Translations under genes and position numbers: made by a program
DNA from: Narthecium ossifragum
Taxonomy: Eukaryota > Streptophyta > Magnoliopsida > Dioscoreales > Nartheciaceae
Length of the DNA: 64,000 nt
NCBI GenBank assembly: GCA_963920575.1
Contig: OY986968.1
Span: 22,388,129-22,452,128 of the forward strand
Reading direction: 5' to 3'
Part shown: positions 11,201 through 20,059 of the stretch, one piece after another
Numbering within the stretch: the first letter of the stretch is position 1
Layout: each line of letters starts with the position of its first letter
Notes under the pieces: model-generated
Told to the model about the DNA's origin: nothing
Database searches by the model: none
Seen by the model: the letters and a program-made list of their open reading frames with translations, nothing else

Positions 11201-13986
11201 AAGGCTTGTAACCTCCGGCATGAGGTCTTGGATTTGAATCCTCTGTGCAAGGAATTTGTTGTTGTATGGGTACGCGCACACACTAAGCCTGGGTAAAAGA
11301 CTTGATTATCTAAAAAAGACAAAATAAACTAAAAGAAACAAGATCCATTATGCTAACAACAAAATCTGGCCTTTAAAACTGAAGGATGTAGAGAGGAAAG
11401 AAGCTAGCCAAAATGGATTGTGGTCAAAGTATGACCTATGTCATATAAGTAGTGAGGAATACAGTGTTTGATACAAAGTTACTGCAAGTCAAAAATAACT
11501 TGGCAGGAAAAAAAATATTGTCATTCTTACGGTACTGTAAACAACATATAAAAACGAATATAAGGGACCCACTTTCGCACCTTCCAAGCAAATCTGATTT
11601 TGCCATATGAAATGTGTCCATATTTCGACATTCAAAACTCTATTACCTAAGCTGTAGCTTGACATCATATAAACATAAAAACGTATTGTTGACGTCCATT
11701 ACGCTACCAAGTTAAGAATGAGGACAAGGCATGAAGTGCCTTTACGTTTAAGACGCTATAGTAAATCTTGCCTATAAACATAACCAAAAGCATAATTCAA
11801 ATAATCCAGACCATAAATAGATTTAGAAATTGACTTTTGAAAGAAACAGGACAGCTCATTATGCTCACTACACCTCAATTGCATTATTATAGCTGTAATA
11901 TAATCTCTTACCAGTGTCCAACCTTTCTGTTTACAGAGCTACCTTCACTAGGCCCATTGGCAGAAAGATTCTGGTCAAAGTTTAGCTCAGAAATCATGTC
12001 AAACTTCTCGGTCCAAGAAGGCTCACCACCTTGAAATTTATTGCCACATAGCAGTCTGAGAAACAATATGGTAACTCATTCACATAAGTTTAAATTTCAG
12101 GTGCAACAAAAGGAAAGATTGGTTATATTCACTCACAACTGCTTAAGTGGTAGAATTTCGCCTATTTCAGCTGGAATGGTTCCGCTTAAGTTATTGCCCC
12201 TCAAGTCCAAGACCACCAGCATAGGTAGCCCTCCAATCTCCTTAGGAATGGCTCCAGAAAAATTATTCTCAGCAAGTACACTACCAATGAAACAAAACCT
12301 TAAGAATGGCACAGCCAACCCTTCATGTCCATAATTCCAAGAATTGGTTTTCAAAAAATTTAGGCATTCCTGGTTTTAAGGTATCATGAAGAATATTTTA
12401 TGGCTTCATAGTTGAAACAAAAAAAATTCTGAAGATTGAAAAACATATTGACATAATTTATACCATCTAAACAGGACAGTTCTAACTCAGAAGAAATGGA
12501 TGGGATATCTGTGGCAATTGCGGTTAGAAACACATACAAGCCCAACTGTTGATGCACAAGGCATTGGGTGGAAAACAGAGGTTGGATTTCAGATCATGAT
12601 GATACTCACAGTGCTCTCAAGTGCCTAAGTTCTCCAAGCTCAGGCGCCAAGATTCCTCCCAAAGCCAGCTGTTTTAGGACCCTGAATGACATTTAGTTCA
12701 GAATTAAGAGATGCGTGTAGATGATAATATTCCAAATTTTATTGTCTCTTAAACGTGGGAGTGGGACACTCCAATACTTTAAAAAGACAAATGAACTCTA
12801 GCAGCAAAAACTCATGCTAACAATTAACTTTTAGTTCTGTCCTGGATAAAGTGCGGTACAGTTTTCCAACCAAGATTTCAAGCTATTAGATTCATATAGT
12901 CACATCATAAAAGTAAATTGCTACTTCAATGTAGAACCAAATCGAAGTATAAGAAGTGTAGTTCATTGACCAACAAGGATACTCATAAAGCACGCACCGG
13001 AATGCATCTTATCCAACCAATATGATTTGGTGTTCATTGAAGGGATATTCCAACTGATTAATGCATCTTCAACTGCTCTACCCTTGGGGAAGCTTTAATT
13101 TCAAAAAGTTTTCATCAAGCAATTGTCTCGTTCTAATATGTCAATGAAAAAATCTTGACTTGTTAAGATAGGCATGCACATGATCAGAATGTGTGTGTGA
13201 TGCATGAACCTATATTCCTGTGACAGTGACGGGGATGATGAGAAAACTCTAGATTAGATACCTATACTGAACATTAGTTACAGGAGTTGCAGCTATACAA
13301 ACCAGTGTGCGGATAGTAACTTGAATTTGAAAGGATTCAGAAAGAGGAATAGCCACAAAAATCCCCTAAATAAAAGAGCAAGCCCAAAATTAAGCGTGCA
13401 TTATAAGAAAACTGGTTGACAAGTAATCGTTGCAGTAAAGAAATACCAAAATCATAGGTCTCTAGGTCTCACAACATAAGGCTACAATTGCTAGGTACTC
13501 ATCTGATAGATTAGGATCAAAACCTTGACAACAATAATTCCCCGACACACTGTTTTATACATTCTCGTCCATGAGATTCATCGCAATTAAATGACAAACA
13601 GAACCTATATTCTCAATATTATCAACCACAAAAATGAAATAACCCAAACGGAAAATGAACTTACAAAGTCTCCACTTTACCATCAATGCAACGAACACCA
13701 AACCAATTGCAAGGATCAGCTTCTCTACGATCCCAGTTCTCCAACGCACCATATGGATCGACTTCCACTCTCGACCGGAACTTCAACAATGCCATCCCTT
13801 CATTCCCCACAAATTGACAAGCATTACAAACGATAGCTGACAGAGCATTATCATTCTTTTCTCTTTCAAAACACACCTACCTTCGGAATTGAGGGAGAAC
13901 CCCATATGGCATTGGAGTAGGAGCACGAGAAGGATGCAAACAACTCTCCGCATCCGAAACGGAAACAGTTCCAGCCTCTCCTCCAT
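8267..13986 (-). CDS. LRR receptor-like pseudokinase, MRH1-like
   Basis: Eleven exons on the minus strand: 13986-13881, 13797-13665, 12681-12610, 12280-12137, 12055-11943, 10782-10318, 9704-9514, 9424-9292, 9192-9035, 8968-8780 and 8527-8267. All borders are GT-AG and phases agree, giving 654 residues, close to Arabidopsis MRH1 (about 680). Order: signal peptide (RRVVCILLVLLLQC), LRR N-cap (ALLKFRSRVEVDPYGALENW, then DPCNWFGV), about four LRRs encoded by 72- and 144-bp exons, a Pro/Ser-rich juxtamembrane part, a membrane span (GYLLVLPGVALLLSLIAAVF) followed by RRR, and a kinase-like domain. That domain lacks a clear glycine loop, has HPDLDSSSIF where active kinases have HRDLKxxN, and DDYATK instead of DFG, so it is predicted catalytically dead. 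The family acts at the plasma membrane; MRH1 affects root-hair growth. The start is chosen because it leads directly into the signal peptide; ATGs at 14028 and 13953 are alternatives. Confidence 0.88.
11150..11310 (+). mobile_element. SINE-like, tRNA-derived sequence in an intron of the receptor gene
   Basis: TAGCAGTTAAGG resembles a polymerase III A box with two mismatches, and 45 bp later GATTTGAATCC resembles a B box with two mismatches. It then continues CTCTGTGCAAGG and a pyrimidine/GT-rich tail. The spacing and order fit a plant SINE head. No TSD was established. Confidence 0.35.
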
Positions 13987-13999
13987 CGGCACCCAGTCC

Positions 14000-14457
14000 G
14001 GCCGCCAGGTTTGAAGCCCTGCACGCAAGTCTCCCTCCTCAAAACCTCAATCCCTATAGCGAAGAGGAAATTGCCACCATACCCAACGCCACTACCCAAC
14101 AAATTATATAGCTACGAAAGATCCTAACCCTAAGTGCACGAATGGTTAGAGAGTCGTCGTCCCCGGGTTTCTATCCCTCATGATTGCCGGAAAGATGTGG
14201 TACGTCGCTTCACGAACAATCCAACCCGTCTGGTACAAATGAAGGGTCGGATATCAAGATTGAGAGATTCTTGGAAGACTTTGAGTGCAAGTGATGCGAT
14301 ACGGAAAGCGATAAAGAGGAAAGGGCCGTCTTACCAGCTGCGCCGGTGAGTGGACGCGGAGGAGGAGGAGGAGAGATTAGGGGGTTATTGGAGGTGGGAA
14401 AGAAAGGGGACAGCCAAAGAGGAATTTGGCCGCCTTTTTACCGGCCGTCCTCTCTAT

Positions 14458-14495
<38 letters not shown>

Positions 14496-15047
14496 TCTCT
14501 CTCTAGCTACCCTCCTGGTATCATACGCTATCTCTCTCTCCCTCTCTCTCTATCTCTACCCTTTTTCTCACTATTTTTCTTGATTTCCTATAACCCCAAA
14601 GTTCCCTTTTCTTGCCCTAATTTTTCTCGGGAGCGAGATTGGGTTTTTTTTTTCTTCTTTTGACGATGGATGGTGGAAATCCGGTGGGGAGAGGCAGAGC
14701 AAGGAAGGAAAAGGAGCCTCCTTAGCTATGCCGGGGGGGGAGGGTAACGGTTGCCGGCGGCGGGAAATGGAATTCCCGCGGGGGATGGGAGATTGGGTGG
14801 AAGGGTGTGAGGACGGGGCGGGAGCGTAGGGATCGGACGCGGAAAGGGCTTCCACCTTCCTTCTTCCTCATCCTATCTTTTGACCGGGTTTGGCTCCCCC
14901 CGCCTCCGCCGCGGCCGGCAGCGGCGCTCTCCCCCGTCCCTGCCTGCCACGAGTCTTCTTTTAAAAAGCCGTTGGAAAATCGTGGCGGGAGGGAGGCTAG
15001 AAAGTAGTAATTACACTAGCCCGTTACTTTTTAGCCGGGAACCTTAA
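14000..15047. promoter_or_regulatory. Upstream region of the receptor gene, with (CT)n tracts
   Basis: This is the stretch upstream of the receptor gene's start. It holds a dense CT microsatellite (about 14,458-14,506, and again 14,530-14,555), a common feature of plant 5' leaders and promoters, and GC-rich DNA from 14,680 to 14,990. Several overlapping open frames are low-complexity products of these tracts. No TATA box could be assigned with confidence. Confidence 0.4.
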
Positions 15048-15097
15048 TTGATTTTTAGGCTTTTTACATATTTCTTCTTCAAAAATTTCGAAATATC

Positions 15098-15589
15098 GTA
15101 ATCACTGGGGGTGAGCAGAACCGAACCGAACCCGAAAAATCGAACCGAACCGAATTAGTTCGGTCCATTCGGTTCGGTTCTTCGGTCCATTCGGTTCGGT
15201 TCTTCGGTCCATTCGGTTCGGTTCGGTTCGGTTCTAGCATCTACAAAAAATTCGGTTCTCGGTTCGATTCGATTCTTGAAAAAAAAATTCGGTTCGGTTC
15301 GGGTCAGAACCGAATAACCCGACTACACATTAACCCGTTAACCTAGACTACCCACTAACCCAAAAAATTCGGTTCGGTTCGGGTCAGAACTGAAATTTTC
15401 GGTTCGGTTCGGTTCCAAGCGAAGTTCGGTTCGGTTCGATTCCAATTATTTTGGAACCGAAAAATTTGGTTCGGTTCGGTTCGGTTCCAATGGTAATTCG
15501 GTTCGGTTCGGTTCTCTAAAATCTGGATCGAAAAAAATTCGGTTCTTCGGTTCTGGACCGAGAACCGAATGCTCACCCCTAGTAATCAC
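15098..15589. mobile_element. hAT-type MITE built of GGTTC/GAACC pentamers
   Basis: Perfect 8-bp TSD GTAATCAC at 15,098-15,105 and 15,582-15,589. Termini TGGGGGTGAGCA (15,106) and TGCTCACCCCTA (ending 15,581) are inverted repeats with one mismatch. The 476-bp body is almost wholly tandem GAACC at the left end and GGTTC over most of the rest, with no coding capacity. An 8-bp TSD and a YAGGGGTG-like terminus point to the hAT superfamily. It sits inside the left terminal repeat of the Pack-MULE. Confidence 0.85.
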
Positions 15590-15609
15590 CCCTATATATT
15601 TTCAGCTTA

Positions 15610-16685
15610 TTAGGTTTTATTTGGTGTGGGGTTAACCCCCCTTAACCTTAATTGATTTTTAAGGGGATAACCCCCCATTTATCCCCAAACAAGATTGGGG
15701 TTAGCTAATGGGGTTAGACGGGGATAAATTTATCTTGGGTTAAGCAAACCCAGTTTTCAAAGCCTACACCATGACCTAAATTACTATACTACCCTCAAAT
15801 GATGTTGTTCTAATATGGGCCTATTTGGTTGCTGAGAAGTGAGCTGAAGTGAAGTGGCTTTTTGGGGAGTGACTTCACTGTAGTGATTTTCTGGGGAGTG
15901 ACTTTCTGGGATTTTCAAAGTTCTGGTGTTTGGTTGGTGCTTGAAGTGGAGATATGATTAAATTATTAAATTAATGTGGACCAATCACGAGGTGATACAT
16001 GGCATGTGGGACCCATTTATATTAATATTTTATTACAGTACGATATTATTAATATTAAAATAATACTATTTTGGATAATGTGGATCAATCGCGATGTGAC
16101 ACGTGGCATATGTGACCCACTTATATTAATATTTTATTACAGTATGATATTATTAATATTAAAATAATACTATTTTGGATGACATTGACCAATCACGATG
16201 TGACACGTGGCACGTGGCACGTGGGACCCACTTATGTTAATATTTTATTACATTATGATATTATTATTAAAATAATGCTATTTTGGATGACGTTGACCAA
16301 TCACGACGTGACATGTGGCACGTGGACCCACTTATATTAATATTTTATTACATTATTTTATTAATATTAAAATAATACTATTTTGGATGACATGGACCAA
16401 TCACGATGTGACACGCGGCACATGGGACCCACTTATATTAATATTTTATTACAATACGATATTATTAATATTATTTGCCACTTCTCGGCGTACCATTATA
16501 TATAAGGGCATTTTTGGTATTAGCTATAAATTCTACCCTTATCCCAGGCAATCATTACTACTTATCCCCAAACACTAAAATGGGAATAAATTTATCCCCA
16601 CTCCTTAACCCCACTTTTCTAACCCCAAAATTCCTTAACCCCCTTTAACCTGGAATAAGGTAACCCCATACCAAACGGGGGCTTA
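15610..16685. mobile_element. PIF/Harbinger-like element with internal tandem array
   Basis: TTA occurs directly on both sides (15,610-15,612 and 16,683-16,685). The ends are inverted relatives: left ...TTTGGTGTGGGGTTAACC, right reverse-complemented GTTTGGTATGGGGTTACC. A 3-bp TTA/TAA target and these TIRs suit PIF/Harbinger MITEs. The 1,070-bp body contains a second, partly symmetrical unit beginning GGCCTATTTGGTTGCTGAG and a five-copy tandem array. No transposase. Confidence 0.7.
15974..16475. repeat. Five-copy minisatellite of about 100 bp containing CACGTG-type boxes
   Basis: Each unit begins GGACCAATCACGATGTGACA or a variant, runs through a CACGTGG/CACGTGGGACCCACTTAT segment and an AT-rich TTAATATTTTATTACA...TTAAAATAATACTATTTTGG stretch. 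Copies start near 15,977, 16,081, 16,187, 16,294 and 16,396. The third has an extra GGCACGTGGCAC duplication. Confidence 0.85.
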
Positions 16686-16964
16686 ATGTATCCTTGAAAA
16701 CTTGAAATATAAGTAAACCTACCCCTCCTTCAACTTCCGTCAGCCTAACTAGCTTAACCATGGTTTAACCATGATTAGAACCTAACCAGAGCATGTAAAT
16801 TTACTTAATTACCCCTCCTCCATCCGCCCCGATGTCCTCTATCGAGTGGCAACAGTCCGGCGATGGTGGGGGTGAAGTCCAGCCAACGGCGACGGTGGCG
16901 ATGGTGTACGATGACAGCGGCGAAGTCCGATTGCTAAAAATTGCAACGGCGAAGTCCGCGCGAC

Positions 16965-17260
16965 GGAAACGGTGAAGTTCAAGAACTCCTCCTGGGGGCA
17001 CTCCGCTTCGGATCTCGTGCGCCGAGTCCCGGCGAAGAAGGGCATCATGAGGGCATACCTCCCGACACGAAGAGGGTTTAGATCGGGAGCTTCGGATGAT
17101 CGAAGGGCCAGGTGGTGGACGAGATTGGCCCCGGGTGATTCGCCGGGGATGAAGACTCAGGAGAAGTTGGCGGACTTGGCGGTCCAGGGGTCTGGGTGGG
17201 GGGAGGATGCATGGGAGCAGAGCCAGGCGAGCGCGGCCGCCGCGTCGTCGTAGTGGTGTT
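16965..17260 (-). pseudogene. Carboxylesterase (CXE, alpha/beta-hydrolase fold 3) fragment
   Basis: The minus-strand frame reads YDDAAAALAWLCSHA, then a DPW segment, NFS, an in-frame TGA (17,159-17,157), VFIPGESPGANLVHHLALR, NPLRVGRYALMMPFFAGTRR, and EFLNFTVS. This corresponds to the middle of plant GID1-like carboxylesterases, where the nucleophile elbow is usually GDSAGAN; here it reads GESPGAN with the serine retained at 17,138-17,136. The N-terminal HGGG oxyanion segment and the C-terminal Asp/His of the triad are absent. The stop codon, the truncation and its position inside a MULE show it is a captured fragment, not a gene. Confidence 0.75.
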
Positions 17261-17689
17261 GATGGTGGTCGTGGCATGCAGCAGCGGGGGGAGCGGTGTA
17301 AGAGGGGGAGAAGAGGAGGAAGAAGATGACACGGGTTGACTGACCACCGGAGATGTTGGCCCCCACTGAGACGGACACGAACAGGGCAAACCGTCGCCAC
17401 CAAGCCGCCCGGCGTGCTTGCCCCGTCGCATATCAGCTTATCCGTCGAGGATGAGGGAGACGAGGCAACAGAGCGCGTGAGTAGGATCCAGAGATAATAA
17501 CGACTTTTTATCTGCCGTCGTTAACGGCGTTAAGAATATTCCATGATGATTCACCGCCAAGTAACCTAAGGAGCAGATTAATCATATTCTCAAGTTTTCA
17601 AGGGTACAATGTAAACTGAAAAAATATAAGGGTAATTATGATATTTAGAAACTTTTGAAGAATAAATATATAAAAAGCCCTTGATTTTT

Positions 17690-18002
17690 TAATGTGAGAA
17701 TCTATTTTTTTATTTTAGAGTCACTGTCTATATTTTAATAATATTACAAAAAACTATCTCGTCATCATTTATTGTAAAAAATTATCTTCATTACGGATTA
17801 AACACGCAAAAAGCTATAACTTGCCGTCAACTTTAACCAGTTTTGTAGGTTATTTGACGATATTCCTCGTCCGTTTAATATTATTATCCGAATCCATATA
17901 TATATATGGATCAAGAAGATTATCAAATTAAAGAAACAAATGTTAGAATTTGAATTTTCACTAAAAATGATTATGTAGCCATAGTTGTTTGCATTCAAGG
18001 CT
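17690..18002. other. AT-rich stretch, nothing recognised
   Basis: No coding sequence was recognised. A short (AT) run lies near 17,895. Confidence 0.4.
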
Positions 18003-18252
18003 AGGCCCCGTTTGATACGGGAATATTAAGGATTAAGGGAGGGAATATTCCTGAAATATTTTCAAATCTACTATTTATTCTACACTTTATCTCCAAACAC
18101 CTTTTCTTATTCAAGTAATCATTATAAAGTTATTTTCACTCTCCAATATATTTTTTTTATTTTAAATAATCATTATAAAGTTATTCTGAAAACCGAAAAT
18201 AAAGTTACTTAATTCAAAATAAAGTTATCCTCCAATCAAACGTGCCCTTTAC
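18003..18252. mobile_element. Small MITE with GTTTGAT inverted ends
   Basis: The left end GGCCCCGTTTGATACGGGAA and the right end, reverse-complemented GGGCACGTTTGATTGGAG, are imperfect inverted repeats. Inside, AATCATTATAAAGTTATT occurs twice in direct orientation (near 18,118 and 18,169). No clean TSD was found. Confidence 0.5.
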
Positions 18253-18930
18253 TTAACCAATCATTCCAATGTGTTCAGACAATGATTATGCTGATAAGAC
18301 CTCCTTTGTGGCGTATAGAGTGGCTGGCGATTTGTTTTAATTTTATGTTTTTTTTTTGTTTTGACAAAATGAGCCAAAAACTAGAGAAATACAAAAACTA
18401 TTACTCACAACGTCGCACCTGCTAGCGGCATATCTCAGCAAACACAAGCATCTCCGACGATGAATATTCCTCCCCTACTAGATCTAGATTCCTAATGTCA
18501 CAAGAGGTACCTGCCTGCGGTTGTAGTATTTGCCAACCTAAGCTTGAGTTAAAAGCTTAATTTTTTCCAAAGAAATAAATTATAGTGCTAACCAAAAATG
18601 GATAAGTTCCATATATTATTATAGTCCAGTAGTAGGAAGAACTCAATTCAATAATTTTTTTTTTTTTTTTTTTTGCAGAGAAATACATATACCACGCGAA
18701 ACCTTTACTTTTAATCATTTTTGGAAATTTACTACACATGGAAGAATATATCTAACATGTACTGGATTTTACCACGTCTTTGACTTTGTGTTCACACATC
18801 CTAACTGAACGTGGACTTTTCTAAGCAGCTGTCATGGGCCGTAAAACTTTGTGCTGGTTGGAACACTTTGAATATGGCCCATGGGTAGCTGGAATCATAA
18901 GCTCAATTTATAGTGAAATAAAGTTTTTAT
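18253..18930. other. Non-coding stretch with long poly-T tract
   Basis: Nothing coding was recognised. A T run of about 24 lies at 18,651-18,674 directly before GCAGAG. It could be the reversed tail of a retroelement, but no body was identified beside it. Confidence 0.35.
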
Positions 18931-19105
18931 TTTATTTTATGAGTTGAACAGATAAGATTATATTAGTGAAAAAACTCAACTTACATCGAGTCCAAAATCG
19001 GAAGGCTGTGACATTCCTCCCGGACCAATTAAAGGCATAATTAGCCCCTACATGACCGAGCCACTGTATCGGCGGCCTTCACATTACTAGCTTTAGGTAC
19101 CTGAA
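18931..19105 (-). mobile_element. LINE 3'-end fragment (RNase H tail and A-rich end)
   Basis: Read on the minus strand, the DNA gives VPKASNVKAADTVARSC, which resembles the end of the LINE RNase H domain (normally ..NxxAD.LAR..). It ends in CTCATAAAATAAAATAAAAA. Stops interrupt the frame. Confidence 0.5.
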
Positions 19106-19106
19106 A

Positions 19107-19412
19107 AAAAAAAAAAAGCTCACTTACATCAATTCCATATCGGATGACCGTGAGCACCCTCCTAACAAGTTGTCTTTAAAAACTTCACAAGTTGCGTCTG
19201 TACTTCTGTCCCATGTTGTCTTTAATAACTTCACAAGTTGCGTGTAATTTTTTAAACTTTTCACGGACTTGTTCAAAATACTGGTCCGTGTTGACCAGTC
19301 ATGGAGACATAGACAATTTTTTTTTTTTCATGAGCTGATTTCGTGAGACTTAAATAAAAAAAAGCTCACTTACATCAATTCCATATCGGATGACCGTGAG
19401 CACCCTCCTAAC
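19107..19412. repeat. Direct duplication of a 50-bp LINE-tail segment
   Basis: The segment beginning AGCTCACTTACATCAATTCC and ending CACCCTCCTAACA occurs at about 19,118-19,168 and 19,362-19,412, virtually identical and each preceded by an A run. A shorter duplication (TTGTCTTTAAAAACTTCACA and a one-base variant, 49 bp apart) lies between them. Confidence 0.75.
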
Positions 19413-19690
19413 ACCACACAAAAACTAAACTAAACTCTTTAGACCAATGAGCAATTATATCAGCCTTCCGATTATAGCATCTCGGAACATATATAAACAA
19501 AACTGCTCCTAACTTCAAAACCTCCGACCAAAGAGTACCAATTTCCGACGCCCACAGCCTATAGCCGTTTAGGATCTCCACCACCCACCGTGATTCTGAT
19601 TCGACAGCACAACTCTTCGCTCTTGTTGCCAACATAGACTTGTATTTGCTCCATTATAATTTCAAACTCAATTCATTTGTACAAACCATT
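19319..19690 (-). mobile_element. 5'-truncated LINE with RNase H remnant
   Basis: The minus-strand frame 19,635-19,408 contains VESESRWVVEILNG, the RNase H helix, and IYVPRCYNRKADIIA, the late conserved motif of plant LINE RNase H domains (RVT_3). Downstream on the same strand it ends CAGCTCATG followed by about 12 A (19,330-19,319). The reverse transcriptase is missing. Confidence 0.7.
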
Positions 19691-20059
19691 GTTATCAACC
19701 TATTTTTTGACTTACATAAATGAAAACTAGGAAAAACTTTGCAAATCGGTACGACTGTTGGGCAGGTCTAAAACAGATAGGGCATTTTTGTTTCACCAGA
19801 TTATGAAAAATTTGCAAATTCATGGCACTCCATGTTGCTTTTGTTGGAAAAAATTAAGCTATGATTCTTGCTTTTATTAGGGTAGCACGTAATCCTTTAC
19901 AATGATAAAATAAAACCACTGATTCTTACCACTGATCCGAATGGGAGAAGTAAGAAGAAGAAAGCGCAAAAGAACAACTTTGTCACGCCCTGGTCTAGAA
20001 AACTCATCCGGCCCGGGACGTAAGGGGAAACCTATACTATTTACATCCGATACGGCGCG

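Larger units (their letters stand above)
15048..17689. mobile_element. Pack-MULE carrying a carboxylesterase fragment, invaded by two later elements
   Basis: Perfect 9-bp direct repeats TTGATTTTT lie at 15,048-15,056 and 17,681-17,689. The element between them (15,057-17,680) has long imperfect terminal inverted repeats. The left end AGGCTTTTTACATATTTCTT matches the reverse complement of the right end, GGGCTTTTTATATATTTATT. The similarity continues for over 100 bp (CTTCAAAAATTTCGAAATAT against CTTCAAAAGTTTCTAAATAT, then CCTTGAAAACTTGA on both sides) once the two insertions in the left arm (15,106-15,581 and 15,613-16,682) are removed. Net size is about 1.07 kb. The interior (16,800-17,480) is GC-rich and carries a piece of a cellular gene, the hallmark of Pack-MULEs. 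Confidence 0.85.

Noticed and set aside
14134..14200. Possible tRNA-like sequence (GGTTAGAG, GGGTTTCTATCCC)
   Set aside because: No cloverleaf could be formed with a proper acceptor stem and the B-box resemblance is poor.
16801..17403. 200-codon minus-strand open frame
   Set aside because: This frame gives Arg/Pro-rich nonsense; the meaningful carboxylesterase wording is in a different minus-strand frame with one stop.
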